A DNA stretch of 64,000 nt from Mesorhizobium sp. AR07 (GCF_024746815.1 NZ_CP080525.1:1550001-1614000); one strand, 5' to 3'; numbered from the stretch's first letter, positions 18,795 through 27,846 are shown. Notes: generated by a model from the letters alone, not told the origin. Translations and numbers: made by a program.

Positions 18795-19754
18795 TCAGAT
18801 CGTGGTTTCCAGATCGTCACCGGGGTGCAATCTTTGCCATTCCGGCCCCAGCTGATGCCTGAACCAGGTCGTTTGCCGTTTGGAATATTGCCTGGTCGCG
18901 ATCTTGGCCCGCTCGATCGCCTCGGGAAAACCAAGCTCTCCGGCCATCGCCGCCTGCAGTTCGCGAACGCCGATCGCCTTCATTGCCGGCAAGTCTGGGT
19001 CGAGGCCAAGCGCCGCAAGTTGCTTGACCTCCTCCAGCGCGCCCTTGTCCAGCATCTGATCGAAGCGCGCCTCGATCCGGCTGACCAGCGCCGCCCGGTC
19101 CGGCTCGATCACGAAGAAATGCGCACTCTCCCTGTCGATGAGCGGCCGGCCACGCTCTGCCTGCCATTCCCGGATCGAACGGCCCGACGCGTCGAGCACC
19201 TCCAGTGCCCGCACGATACGCTGGCTGTCGGTCGGCTTCAGCATCATGGCGGCCGCTGAATCCTCGCGCAGCAGCAAGCCGTGCAGCTTGACGGCGCCCT
19301 GCTCTTTCAGCTCGTAGCGCCAGCGGTCACGGACCCGCTGTGGAATGTCGGGCATTTCCGAAATGCCCTCGGCAAGCGCGCGGAAATAGAGCCCGGTGCC
19401 GCCGACAAAAATCACAGGCCGTTCGAAGAGCGTGCCGTCAGGCCGTTCGAAGAACGTGCCGTCGTCGATCAGCTTCATCACGTCGCGCAGCCAGGCGCCG
19501 GTGGAATAGGCGGTGGCGGGGTGAACATGGCCGTAGAGAAAATGCGGCGCGCGGGCGAGGTCTGCCGCTCCCGGCCGGGCGGTCAGCACGTTGAGCACCG
19601 AATAGCCCTGCATGGAATCGGTGTTGACGATGACGCCGCCCTTGCGCTCGGCCAGATCGAGTGCGAGCGCCGACTTGCCGCTGGCGGTCGGCCCGGCTAT
19701 CAGGATCGCGTTCTTCACGCGGCCCTCGCCCGCCCGTCCGCCGGAATCTTCCAT
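18795..19754 (-). CDS. miaA: tRNA dimethylallyltransferase
   Basis: Transfers dimethylallyl to A37 of tRNAs reading codons starting with U. P-loop GPTASGKS near the N-terminus, NTDSMQGY and the FVGGTGLYFRAL block identify MiaA. About 319 residues from ATG 19754; a GTG at 19718 (KNAILIAG) is an alternative. Two oddities: the ATG shares bases with the start of serB on the other strand, and a 24-bp tandem duplication (19416-19463) adds eight residues, giving DGTFFERP DGTLFERP just before the conserved VIFVGGTG. Confidence 0.93.
   Translation of the reverse strand: MEDSGGRAGEGRVKNAILIAGPTASGKSALALDLAERKGGVIVNTDSMQGYSVLNVLTARPGAADLARAPHFLYGHVHPATAYSTGAWLRDVMKLIDDGTFFERPDGTLFERPVIFVGGTGLYFRALAEGISEMPDIPQRVRDRWRYELKEQGAVKLHGLLLREDSAAAMMLKPTDSQRIVRALEVLDASGRSIREWQAERGRPLIDRESAHFFVIEPDRAALVSRIEARFDQMLDKGALEEVKQLAALGLDPDLPAMKAIGVRELQAAMAGELGFPEAIERAKIATRQYSKRQTTWFRHQLGPEWQRLHPGDDLETTI
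19416..19463. repeat. 24-bp in-frame tandem duplication inside miaA
   Basis: Two adjacent 24-base copies (19416-19439 and 19440-19463) with a single mismatch, adding one 8-residue copy to MiaA. The length is a multiple of three, so the frame is kept. Confidence 0.8.
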
Positions 19755-20640
19755 GCCGCTCATCGCCACGCTTGTTTCCCGTCCCGCCGACCGCGCTTTG
19801 TCGCTGTCGCTTGCGAATATGGCGTCACGGTCGGTCGACGCAAGCGCTGTTGTCTGGCTTGCCGACGGGATTGCCTGCGATCTTGCCTTGCCTGGGGAAG
19901 CTGACGCCGCCGATGTGAGTGCCGCCTTGCGCGCGGCACTGGCCGCTGAACCGGTCGATGTGATCGTCCAGCAGGCTGAAACGCGTCGCAAGAAAATCCT
20001 CATCGCCGACATGGATTCGACCATGATCGACCAGGAATGCATCGACGAGCTGGCCGACGAGATCGGCGTCAAGGAGCGGGTTGCCACCATTACCGCGCGA
20101 TCGATGAATGGCGAGATCGCTTTCGAACCGGCCTTGCGCGAGCGAGTGGCATTGCTGAAGGGCCTCGACGCGGCGGTGGTCGACCGCATCGTCGCCAATC
20201 GCCTGACGCTGGCCTCGGGTGGCCGCGCGCTGGTTCAGACCATGCGCGCCAACGGCGCCTGGACGGCGCTGGTGTCCGGCGGCTTCGAGGTTTTCACGAC
20301 GCGCATCGCGGCCATGCTTGGCTTCCAGGAGAACCGCGCCAATCGCCTTCTCGAACAGGATGGCCGCTTCACCGGGTTGGTCGGTGAGCCGATCCTCGGC
20401 CGCGCGGCCAAGGCCGACGCGCTGATCGAGATTTCAGCGCGCCTCGGCCTGACGCCCGCCGACGCCATCGCTGTCGGCGACGGCGCCAACGATCTCGACA
20501 TGATCCGCCTGGCCGGTACCGGTGTCGCGCTTCACGCCAAGCCGACGGTGGCGGCGCAGGCAAAGGTTCGCATCGACCATGGCGACCTCACGGCGTTGCT
20601 CTATGTGCAGGGCTATAGCCAAGAAGAGTTTGTGCAATGA
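19753..20640 (+). CDS. serB: Phosphoserine phosphatase
   Basis: Last step of serine biosynthesis. HAD-family motif I is DMDST with the nucleophilic Asp at residue 86 and the general acid at 88; motif III/IV GDGANDLDMI is near the C-terminus. 295 residues, including an N-terminal ~80-residue extension usual for alphaproteobacterial SerB. The start ATG (MPLIATLVSR) and the miaA ATG overlap head to head within one CATG (19752-19755), so each gene's promoter must lie inside the other. The stop overlaps the next gene's start. Confidence 0.95.
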   Translation: MPLIATLVSRPADRALSLSLANMASRSVDASAVVWLADGIACDLALPGEADAADVSAALRAALAAEPVDVIVQQAETRRKKILIADMDSTMIDQECIDELADEIGVKERVATITARSMNGEIAFEPALRERVALLKGLDAAVVDRIVANRLTLASGGRALVQTMRANGAWTALVSGGFEVFTTRIAAMLGFQENRANRLLEQDGRFTGLVGEPILGRAAKADALIEISARLGLTPADAIAVGDGANDLDMIRLAGTGVALHAKPTVAAQAKVRIDHGDLTALLYVQGYSQEEFVQ

Positions 20641-21209
20641 AACCAATGCGTACCGAACGCCTGATCCTGCGCAACTGGGAGGATCGCGACCGCGCACTGT
20701 TCCACCGGATCAACTCGGACGAACGGGTCATGGAGTTCTTTCCGTTCCGCCGCGACCGTGCCGCCGCGAACGCCAAGATGGACGAGGTCCGCGCGTGGAT
20801 CGATGAGGACGGCTATGGCTTCGCCGCGGTCGAGATTGCGGCCACGGGCGAGTGCATCGGCTTTGTCGGGATAACCGGGACCGAAGATATGGACGTCCTG
20901 CCCGCCGGCACGATCGAGATCGGCTGGCGTCTCGCCCCGGAATTCTGGGGCAAAGGCTACGTCACCGAGGCGGCCGAGGCCTGGCTCGCCTACGGTTTCG
21001 AAACGCTCGGCCTGGACGAAATCGTGTCTTTCGCGGTCTCCGACAACCATCGCTCCACCGCCGTCATGAAACGCCTTGGCATGCGTGCCGACCCGGCCTG
21101 CGATTTCGACCATCCCGGCGTCCCGGACAGCCATCCGGCGCTCAAGCGGCATGTCCTCTACAGATTGTCACGCCAGGAGTGGCAGGCAAGAAAAAAGGCG
21201 GCTCGATAG
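20637..21209 (+). CDS. GNAT acetyltransferase, RimJ/RimL type
   Basis: 190 residues. RTERLILRNWEDRDRALFHRI at the N-terminus and GWRLAPEFWGKGYVTEAAEA followed by VMKRLGM are the RimJ/RimL-type acetyltransferase blocks. It may acetylate a protein N-terminus or a small amine; not resolvable from sequence. Its ATG overlaps the serB stop (ATGA), so it is co-expressed with serine phosphatase. A strong terminator overlaps its 3' end. Confidence 0.85.
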   Translation: MKPMRTERLILRNWEDRDRALFHRINSDERVMEFFPFRRDRAAANAKMDEVRAWIDEDGYGFAAVEIAATGECIGFVGITGTEDMDVLPAGTIEIGWRLAPEFWGKGYVTEAAEAWLAYGFETLGLDEIVSFAVSDNHRSTAVMKRLGMRADPACDFDHPGVPDSHPALKRHVLYRLSRQEWQARKKAAR

Positions 21210-21219
21210 CCGCCTTTTT
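21192..21219. terminator. Bidirectional Rho-independent terminator
   Basis: AAAAAGGCGGCT - CGAT - AGCCGCCTTTTT: a 12-bp perfect stem with A/T tracts on both sides, placed between the convergent GNAT and degP genes. It overlaps the last codons of the GNAT gene. Confidence 0.92.
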
Positions 21220-21255
21220 CGTATCAAAATCCGGGCACTAAATGCTCTTTGGACC

Positions 21256-22773
21256 TCAGTCCATCCGGATGGTCACGAACCTGAGCTCACCGGTCTTCGA
21301 CGCCAGCATCAAGAGCGCATTCTTGCGCCCCTGCTCCTTCAGCGCGCCGATCCGGTCCATGACGTCCTTGGGCGTGGCAACCGATTCCTGCGCGATCTCG
21401 GTGATCACCTCGCCGGGCTGGATGCCGCGTTCGGCGGCGGCCGAATCCTTGGTGACGTCGGTGATGACGACGCCGGAAACATCGGCCGCGATGCTGAACT
21501 TCTTGCGCGTCTCGTCGTTCAGTTCGCCAACGGTCATGCCGAGCACCGAAGCCGTCGAGACGGCCGGAGCCTTGTCGCCCTTGCCCTGGTCGGTGTTGCT
21601 GCCGTTCTCGCCGCTGGCGAGCTTCTCACCATCCTCGAGCCGGCCGAGCGTCACCTTCACCGTCTGCTCGACGCCCTTGCGCACGATCAGCACGTCGACC
21701 GCCTTGCCGACCGGGCTTTCGGCGACGACGCGCGGCAGGTCGCGCATTTCATGGATGTCCTTGCCGTCGAACTTGATGATGACGTCGCCGGCCTGGATGG
21801 TGCCATTGTCGACCGGACCGCCCTTGATGACGCCAGCGACCAGCGCCCCCTTGGCGGTGGTCATGCCCAGGCTCTCGGCGATGTCGTCGGTCACCGGCTG
21901 GATACGCACGCCGAGCCAGCCGCGCCGCGTCTCGCCGAACTGGCGCAACTGGTCGACGACGCCCGAGGCGAGCTGCGAGGGAATGGAGAAACCGATGCCG
22001 ATCGAGCCGCCGGACGGCGAAATGATCGCGGTGTTGATGCCGATGACCTCGCCTGCGCTGTTGAACAGCGGTCCGCCGGAATTGCCGCGGTTGATCGCGG
22101 CGTCGGTCTGGATAAAGTCGTCATAGGGACCGGAGTTGATGTCGCGGTTGCGGGCCGAGACGATGCCGACCGTCACCGTGCCGCCGAGGCCGAACGGATT
22201 GCCGACCGCCATCACCCAGTCGCCAACGCGCATCTTGGTGGAGTCGCCGAACTTCACCGCCGTCAGCTTGTGGCCCTTCGGGTCGACCTTGAGCACCGCG
22301 ACGTCGGTCTTGGTGTCGGTGCCGACCAGCGTCGCCTTCAAGGTGATGCCATCGGAGAAATTGACCTCAATGTCGTCGGCATCGGCGATCACGTGGTTGT
22401 TGGTGACGACGATGCCCTGCTCCGCGTCGATGACGAAGCCGGAACCCAGCGACTGTACTTTCTGCCCGCCATTGCCCTTGTCGCCACCACGGTTCTTGAA
22501 GAAATCGTTGAAGAAATCCTGGAAGGGCGAGCCTTCTGGCAACTGCGGCATCGGCACAGCGCCCGGACCTTCCGTGCCCTTCACCGTCTGCGAGGTCGAG
22601 ATGTTGACCACCGCGCCGAGCAGGCCTTCCGCCAGGTCGGCGACCGAAGCAGGCCCGTCAGCGGCAAATGTCGGCGTCACGTAGGACGGGACGGCAACGG
22701 CGCCGACAAGGAGTGTTGCCGCGCCGGCGATGAGCGTCCGCCGTGCCGCGTGCAAAAGGGTGTTGGATGTCAT
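21256..22773 (-). CDS. degP: Periplasmic serine protease Do (DegP/HtrA)
   Basis: 505 residues from ATG 22773, preceded by GGGAGG. A signal peptide (about 1-37, ending near PTFAADG) sends it to the periplasm. The catalytic triad is visible: His in VVTNNHVIAD, Asp in TDVAVLK, Ser in RGNSGGPLFN. Two PDZ domains follow (RRGWLGVRIQPV and VSGVVITDVTKDSAA). The linker between them is Gly/Asn/Asp-rich. It degrades or refolds misfolded envelope proteins. It lies downstream of DUF2065-hflC-hflK, a common rhizobial order, but 192 bases of repeats separate it, so it probably has its own promoter. Confidence 0.95.
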   Translation of the reverse strand: MTSNTLLHAARRTLIAGAATLLVGAVAVPSYVTPTFAADGPASVADLAEGLLGAVVNISTSQTVKGTEGPGAVPMPQLPEGSPFQDFFNDFFKNRGGDKGNGGQKVQSLGSGFVIDAEQGIVVTNNHVIADADDIEVNFSDGITLKATLVGTDTKTDVAVLKVDPKGHKLTAVKFGDSTKMRVGDWVMAVGNPFGLGGTVTVGIVSARNRDINSGPYDDFIQTDAAINRGNSGGPLFNSAGEVIGINTAIISPSGGSIGIGFSIPSQLASGVVDQLRQFGETRRGWLGVRIQPVTDDIAESLGMTTAKGALVAGVIKGGPVDNGTIQAGDVIIKFDGKDIHEMRDLPRVVAESPVGKAVDVLIVRKGVEQTVKVTLGRLEDGEKLASGENGSNTDQGKGDKAPAVSTASVLGMTVGELNDETRKKFSIAADVSGVVITDVTKDSAAAERGIQPGEVITEIAQESVATPKDVMDRIGALKEQGRKNALLMLASKTGELRFVTIRMD

Positions 22774-22881
22774 CGAGAAGCCTCCCGGTATTCTTGAAAA
22801 GAAAGGCGCTTCGACGAAAACGCCGCGTGACGCCATGTTGGCAAAAAATACGGCACGTTTGCGGCTATGACTATCGGCACA

Positions 22882-22901
22882 GGATAAATCATTATTTATC
22901 C
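22882..22901. repeat. Short inverted repeat upstream of degP
   Basis: GGATAAAT-CATT-ATTTATCC, a perfect 8-bp stem in an otherwise GC-rich area, about 110 bases before degP. It may be an operator or an mRNA hairpin; there is no T-run. Confidence 0.5.
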
Positions 22902-22903
22902 CG

Positions 22904-22959
22904 AGGATCGAAGCTCGTATCCTAGGGATCGAAACTCGTATCCCAGGGATCGAAGCTCG
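22904..22959. repeat. 21-bp tandem repeat, about 2.7 copies
   Basis: Units at 22904-22924, 22925-22945 and a partial one from 22946, consensus RGGATCGAARCTCGTATCCY. It lies between DUF2065 and degP. Spacing of two helical turns could position a DNA-binding protein, or it may simply be a slippage product. Confidence 0.7.
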
Positions 22960-22965
22960 CCGCCC

Positions 22966-23154
22966 TCATCCGCCTCGCACCAGCCAGACGATGCCGACGC
23001 CGATGGCGATCGCCGCCAGCCCGGCGATCCGCAGCGCATTCTCGGGCAGCGCCAGCACTTCGGTTGCAAGCTTCCTGGCAAGGCCAGGAAAGCCGCCATA
23101 GACCAAGCCTTCTATCACGAGGACAAGGCCCATGGCGGCGAGAAAATCCTGCAC
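22966..23154 (-). CDS. DUF2065 small membrane protein (YjeT-like)
   Basis: 62 residues: two hydrophobic helices (DFLAAMGLVLVIEGLVYGG and IAGLAAIAIGVGIVWLVR) joined by a short loop, as in DUF2065. The family is regularly encoded next to hflK-hflC, here 6 bases after hflC. A role with the FtsH-HflKC complex is plausible but unproven. Confidence 0.85.
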   Translation of the reverse strand: MQDFLAAMGLVLVIEGLVYGGFPGLARKLATEVLALPENALRIAGLAAIAIGVGIVWLVRGG

Positions 23155-23160
23155 CGGCCG

Positions 23161-24129
23161 CTACTGGCCGGTGCTGGGCTGTGCCGCCGGCGCGGCAGGT
23201 GCCGTCGCCGGCGCGGTTGGCGCGGGCGAAGCCGGCTTCGCCGGCGTCTCCTTGCCATCCGGATCGCGGAAGAAGCGGAAGAACTCCGAGTTCGGCGACA
23301 GCACCATCGTCGTTCCGGTGTTGTCCAGCGCTGTGCCATAGGCATTCATCGACCGGTAGAAGTCGAAGAAGGCCGGATCGCGCTGATAGGCTCCCGCGAA
23401 GGTGGCGCTGCGCTGGGCTTCGCCCTCGCCGCGCAGGATTTCGGACTCCTTTCGCGCTTCGGCAACGATCTCGACCACCTCACGATCGGCCCGGGCGGTG
23501 ATGCGCTGCGCCGCTTCGTTGCCGCGTGCCCTCAGCCGCGCGGCCTCTGCCAGGCGTTCCGCCTTCATGCGGTCGTAGGTCTGTTGCGAAACCTCGGCCG
23601 TGAGATCCGTGCGGCGGATACGGACATCCTCGATCTGCAGGCCGAGCGACGTGGCGTCGGGCCGAAGCTGATCGCGAACTTCGCGCATCATCACGGCGCG
23701 CTCTTCGGAGAGTGCCGCCTCGAAAGCGCGCAGACCGTAGACGCGGCGCAAAGCAGCGTCGAGACGCGTCCTCAGCCGCGCTTCGGCCAGTTCGATCTGG
23801 CCGGACACCGCGGCGCGGAAGACGCGCGGATCCGAGATGCGATAGGCGATGAAGGCATCCACCTCGTAGAACTTGCCGCCCGACACCTGGACGCGGATGT
23901 TGTCGAGGTCGAAGCGCAGCACCCGGTTCTCGATCAGTTGCACAGTATCGGCGTCGAAGAACGAAAACGGTGCCTTGAAGTAGATGCCGGGCTCGCTCTT
24001 GACGGCGACGATCTCGCCGAACCTGAGCACAAGCGCCTGCTGGCGCGCATTGACCACGAAGACCGACGAATAGAGCAGGAACAGGATGACGGCCGCGGCG
24101 ACGACGATGATGGGGAGACGATTGGCCAT
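23161..24129 (-). CDS. hflC: FtsH-protease modulator HflC
   Basis: SPFH-domain protein (322 aa) that, with HflK, forms a large periplasmic cage around FtsH in the inner membrane. One N-terminal transmembrane helix (LPIIVVAAAVILFLLYSSV) is followed by the SPFH region (ARQQALVLRFGEIV, then YFKAPFSFFD) and a long coiled coil (MKAERLAEAARLRARGNEAAQ). The C-terminus is a Pro/Ala-rich tail unlike the core. The start ATG (24129) overlaps the hflK stop by one base; a GTG codon one position upstream is also possible. Confidence 0.94.
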   Translation of the reverse strand: MANRLPIIVVAAAVILFLLYSSVFVVNARQQALVLRFGEIVAVKSEPGIYFKAPFSFFDADTVQLIENRVLRFDLDNIRVQVSGGKFYEVDAFIAYRISDPRVFRAAVSGQIELAEARLRTRLDAALRRVYGLRAFEAALSEERAVMMREVRDQLRPDATSLGLQIEDVRIRRTDLTAEVSQQTYDRMKAERLAEAARLRARGNEAAQRITARADREVVEIVAEARKESEILRGEGEAQRSATFAGAYQRDPAFFDFYRSMNAYGTALDNTGTTMVLSPNSEFFRFFRDPDGKETPAKPASPAPTAPATAPAAPAAQPSTGQ

Positions 24130-25244
24130 CACTGGTTACCTCCCGTCACGCCACCAGGGGCGGCCGGTGCTGGCGGTTTCGGTTGCAATGCCGGCAGTGG
24201 CAGATAGGGGACGACCCCTTGCCCGTTGCCCTGCTCGACGATCACCTTGTTCGAATCCTTCAGAACCTTCTCCATGGTTTCCAGGTAGAGGCGCTTGCGT
24301 GTCACATCCGGCGCCTTGGCATATTCGTTATAGACGGAGATGAAGCGCTGCGCCTCACCTTCGGCTTCCTGCACGACCCGGTTCTTGTAGGCGGCCGCAT
24401 CTTCGCGGACCTGTGCCGCCTCGCCGCGTGCCTGGCCGAGCTTCTGGTTGGAGTACTGGTTGGCCTGCTCGACGAACTTGTCCTCGTCTTGCTCGGCGCG
24501 CTGCACCTCGTCGAACGCATCGGCCACCTCGCGTGGCGGTGCCGCATCCTCGATCGAGACGGCGTTGACGTTGAGGCCGGCCTTGTAGCCGTCCAGCGTG
24601 GTCTGAATGATCTCACGCACGGAAGCCGCGATGCCCTGGCGGTCGTCGCGGAAGATGTCCTGCGCCGGCCGGCGGCCGACGGCTTCGCGCATGGCGCTTT
24701 CGGCAACCTGCCGCAGCATGCCGTCGGGATCGGAGACGTCGAACAGATAGGCCCGGGGATCGGAGACCTGATAAGCCACCGAGAACTGGACGTTGACGAT
24801 GTTCTGATCGCCCGAAAGCATCAGGCCATTGCCGCTGGTGTTGCCGCCGCCAATGTCGACGAGCTGTTCGGAGATCTTGGCCGTTTCGACGGTTTCGAGC
24901 GGCCACCAGTGGAAATGCAGGCCCGGCTGCGACAGCTCGGCCTTCGGCTTGCCGAAGCGCAGTTCAACCGCGACCTCGTCGGGCTGCACGGTGTAAACCG
25001 CCTTGAACGCCCACAGCACCACAAGTGCCGCCGCGATCAGCGCGAAAATAGCCGGGCTTGCGCCACCGCCACCAGGCAGCGCGCGCCGCAGCCGGTCCTG
25101 GCCGCGGCGGATGATGTCTTCGAGATCGGGAGGCGAGCCCTGCGGGCCGCTCGGTCCCTTTGGTCCCTGCCCCCAGGGTCCTTGATTGTTGCCGCCGCCG
25201 CCCCATGGGCCGCCGCCACCGCCGCTTTTGTCGTTCCAGGGCAT
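24129..25244 (-). CDS. hflK: FtsH-protease modulator HflK
   Basis: 371 residues. A Gly-rich cytoplasmic N-terminus (MPWNDKSGGGGGPWGGGG) precedes one transmembrane helix (PAIFALIAAALVVLWAFKAV), then the SPFH domain (VQPDEVAVELRFGK) and a coiled coil. It partners HflC. Both ends of the operon are visible: no gene lies in the 150 bases upstream, where the promoter must be. Confidence 0.94.
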   Translation of the reverse strand: MPWNDKSGGGGGPWGGGGNNQGPWGQGPKGPSGPQGSPPDLEDIIRRGQDRLRRALPGGGGASPAIFALIAAALVVLWAFKAVYTVQPDEVAVELRFGKPKAELSQPGLHFHWWPLETVETAKISEQLVDIGGGNTSGNGLMLSGDQNIVNVQFSVAYQVSDPRAYLFDVSDPDGMLRQVAESAMREAVGRRPAQDIFRDDRQGIAASVREIIQTTLDGYKAGLNVNAVSIEDAAPPREVADAFDEVQRAEQDEDKFVEQANQYSNQKLGQARGEAAQVREDAAAYKNRVVQEAEGEAQRFISVYNEYAKAPDVTRKRLYLETMEKVLKDSNKVIVEQGNGQGVVPYLPLPALQPKPPAPAAPGGVTGGNQ

Positions 25245-25394
25245 GAATGTCCTTTCGCTTGGAATTCCCTCAAGCGCCGATGTTACGGCGCAAAATCCAG
25301 TGTTGTTCTTCTATAGGGACGCCGCGAGACGCTTTCAACGCGATGCGCTGCCGACTTCGTCCGATTTGGTCCGGTCGCGACCCTTTGTCGTCTT

Positions 25395-25913
25395 TCAATG
25401 CACGTCGCGGCGTCTCTCGTAAACCGAATAGCGCGTTGCGTGGCTGTCCTTTTCCCCGGCTAGAACCTCCTGCGAGCTGACCACGCGCCAGGAATTCGGA
25501 TCGATTGGGGGAAAATGCGCATCGCCGTCGACCGTGTCCAGCACATGGGTGACGTGCAGCCGGTCGGCCAGCGGCAGCGCCTGGGCGTAGATTTCGCCGC
25601 CCCCGATGACGCAGACCTCGTCCACGCCGACCATGCAGCGCCCGCGCACCGTTGCCAGCTGGATCGCGGCTTCGAGCGTATGCGCCACCTCGACACCCTC
25701 AGCGCGCCAGGCCTTGTCGCGGGTCACCACGATGTTCAACCTGCCCGGCAGCGGTCGGCCGATGCCTTCATAGGTCTTGCGGCCCATGATGATGGGCTTG
25801 CCCATCGTGTCGGCCTTGAAGCGCTTGAGATCGGTGGACAGCCGCCAGGGCAGCCCGCCGTCCCGCCCGATCACCCCATTCTGCGCGATCGCGACATAGA
25901 TTGCGACATGCAT
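25395..25913 (-). CDS. folA: Dihydrofolate reductase
   Basis: 172 residues, NADPH-dependent reduction of dihydrofolate. The N-terminal IAQNGVIGRDGGLPWRLSTDLKRFK has the catalytic Asp-equivalent region and the Leu-Pro-Trp motif; GKPIIMGRKTYEGIGRPLPGR and VIGGGEIYAQALP are the cofactor-binding blocks. Together with thyA at 31.8 kb it completes the thymidylate cycle, though the two are not in one operon. Its ATG overlaps the stop of the DUF4424 gene by one base, so it is expressed with that gene. Confidence 0.95.
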   Translation of the reverse strand: MHVAIYVAIAQNGVIGRDGGLPWRLSTDLKRFKADTMGKPIIMGRKTYEGIGRPLPGRLNIVVTRDKAWRAEGVEVAHTLEAAIQLATVRGRCMVGVDEVCVIGGGEIYAQALPLADRLHVTHVLDTVDGDAHFPPIDPNSWRVVSSQEVLAGEKDSHATRYSVYERRRDVH

Positions 25914-26929
25914 CAGTTGCCGTCCCCGCCATCGCTGTCCAATGGATCGAGAAGCAGGATGTCGATGTCGTGCTCGGGATAGAAATCGTCCGCGGTCATC
26001 TCGAAGGTCGTCGGCCCGACCTTTTTGACATTGTCGCCGCAGAACGAGATCAGCGCTTTCGGATTGATCTTGTCGACCGTCAGCTTGAACCTGCCGATGG
26101 TGCCCGCCGCCCAGTTGCCGCCAGTGGTCAGGATATAGGCGATGCGGCTTTCGTTGTACTTCGGATAGCCGTCGGGATCATCCTTCGCCGCCTTGCGCAC
26201 CGCGTTCTCGAACGTATCGTCCATGCAGTAGCGGGTCTTGTAGGCGGCGTATTGGCCCTGGAACTTGCCGTCATAGAAGAAACTGAGCGAAGACGTGCCG
26301 CCGACGCTTGGCTTGTAGCGGTGCGAAACGTGAACGTCCTTGTTGGCCGGAAAGGTCGAGCGCCACCAATAGGTCGAACGCAATTGCCAGAACGGCGCAT
26401 AGTTGGGTTTCGCGCCCCCGCTGTCGTCGACCGTGTCTCCGATGATGATGCCGCGGTTGGCCCAGTCTTCGGCCACCGCTGGCGGCAGCTTCGCCAGTGC
26501 CGCCTTCGCCGCGTCGCCGAACGGGTTGAACGGCACATTCTGCGCTTTCAGCTCGGCGCCGATGTCGATGCCAAGCGCGAACACCTTCTGCTCCAGCTGC
26601 GGCTTGGCGGCGACGCCGTCGATGGTCAACTCGAAGCCGAGAAAATTGTCGCTCTGATTTTCCGGAATCGCCGGCATCTCCTCGGGACCGCCCGAAATGT
26701 CGGGCATCGGGAAGGCGACGATCGCGTCGACATCCTTGTCGGTGTTGTTGTGGAAGACATAGTCGACCGTCACCTTTTCCGGCGAGATGAAGAGATCCTC
26801 GCTTTGCATCGCCACGGCATCGCTGCGCGACAGGATCAGGCCGCCGGTGCCGAGTTCGGCAACCGAATCATTGGCCAATGCGGGCGCGGCCGACAGAGCC
26901 AGCACGGCGGTCAGAACATATCGCAACAT
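25913..26929 (-). CDS. DUF4424 secreted protein
   Basis: 338 residues with a clear signal peptide (MLRYVLTAVLALSAAPALA). The mature protein opens NDSVAELGTGGLILSRSDAVAMQSEDLFISPEKVTVDY, characteristic of DUF4424, whose function is unknown. Few Cys (two), no transmembrane helix after the signal, so probably soluble periplasmic. Translationally coupled to folA, a pairing with no obvious logic. Confidence 0.85.
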   Translation of the reverse strand: MLRYVLTAVLALSAAPALANDSVAELGTGGLILSRSDAVAMQSEDLFISPEKVTVDYVFHNNTDKDVDAIVAFPMPDISGGPEEMPAIPENQSDNFLGFELTIDGVAAKPQLEQKVFALGIDIGAELKAQNVPFNPFGDAAKAALAKLPPAVAEDWANRGIIIGDTVDDSGGAKPNYAPFWQLRSTYWWRSTFPANKDVHVSHRYKPSVGGTSSLSFFYDGKFQGQYAAYKTRYCMDDTFENAVRKAAKDDPDGYPKYNESRIAYILTTGGNWAAGTIGRFKLTVDKINPKALISFCGDNVKKVGPTTFEMTADDFYPEHDIDILLLDPLDSDGGDGN

Positions 26930-27060
26930 CGAAGCCCCCTAGGCTGGAATGCCAGCGTGACCCTAGCCGTTTCAATGTGGCGTTTCAAAGCCCTTCCGCA
27001 CCTGCAAGCGCGTCCGAGCGGTCTGGACTAACAGGTTCCGATCGGGCAGGAGTTCGCCCC

Positions 27061-27834
27061 ATGCGCAAGCTTCTCGTCATCGGCATCGGCGCCGGCAATC
27101 CCGACCATATGACCGTGCAGGCCATATCAGGCCTGAACCGGGCCGACGTGCTGTTCATTCCCGACAAGGGGGAGAAAAAGAACGACCTTGCCGACCTGCG
27201 CCGCCAGATCTGCGACCGCTTCGTCATCAATCCGAAGTCGCGCCGCGTCGAATTCGACGTGCCGGTGCGCGCCGAGCCGGCGCCCTCCTACCGCCCGACC
27301 GTCGACGACTGGCACGAGGCCATCGCCGCCATTTACGAAGACCTTGTCCGCAACGAGATTTCAGAGGATGGCTGCGGCGCCTTCCTGATCTGGGGCGATC
27401 CTTCGCTCTACGACAGCGCATTGCGCATCCTCGAGCGCGTGCGCCTGAGAGGCAATGTCGCCTTCGAGCTGGAGGTCATTCCAGGCATCACCGCTGTCCA
27501 GGCGCTTGCCGCCAGCCACAAGATGGCGCTGAACCGCATTGGCGATTCCATCCTGATCACCACCGGCCGCCGCCTCACCGACGAAGGCCTGGCCGACAAT
27601 GCCGGCAGCACCGTCGTCATGCTCGACGGCAAATGCGCCTTCAACACGCTGGCCAACAAGGATGTCGTCATCCATTGGGGCGCCTATCTCGGCACGCCGG
27701 ACGAGATTATTCTCTCGGGCCGGGTCAGTGATGTCGGCGCGGAGATCGAAAAAGTTCGCGAAGAAGCCCGCAGGAGGAAAGGCTGGATCATGGATACCTA
27801 TCTGCTGCGCAAACCCGGCGAGCCGGAAGAATAG
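27061..27834 (+). CDS. cobF: Precorrin-6A synthase (deacetylating)
   Basis: SAM-dependent methyltransferase of the aerobic cobalamin pathway that methylates C1 of precorrin-5 and expels the acetyl group. 257 residues from ATG 27061: LVIGIGAGNPDHMTVQAI at the N-terminus and WGDPSLYDSALRILERV, then VIPGITAVQALAA, are the tetrapyrrole methylase motifs. It stands apart from any other cob gene. The 131-base upstream gap does not show a recognisable cobalamin riboswitch. Confidence 0.93.
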   Translation: MRKLLVIGIGAGNPDHMTVQAISGLNRADVLFIPDKGEKKNDLADLRRQICDRFVINPKSRRVEFDVPVRAEPAPSYRPTVDDWHEAIAAIYEDLVRNEISEDGCGAFLIWGDPSLYDSALRILERVRLRGNVAFELEVIPGITAVQALAASHKMALNRIGDSILITTGRRLTDEGLADNAGSTVVMLDGKCAFNTLANKDVVIHWGAYLGTPDEIILSGRVSDVGAEIEKVREEARRRKGWIMDTYLLRKPGEPEE

Positions 27835-27846
27835 AGCTGGCCCCTC

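Noticed and set aside
26930..27060. Possible cobalamin riboswitch upstream of cobF
   Set aside because: I looked for the conserved B12-box and the expected folding in the 131 bases and saw neither.
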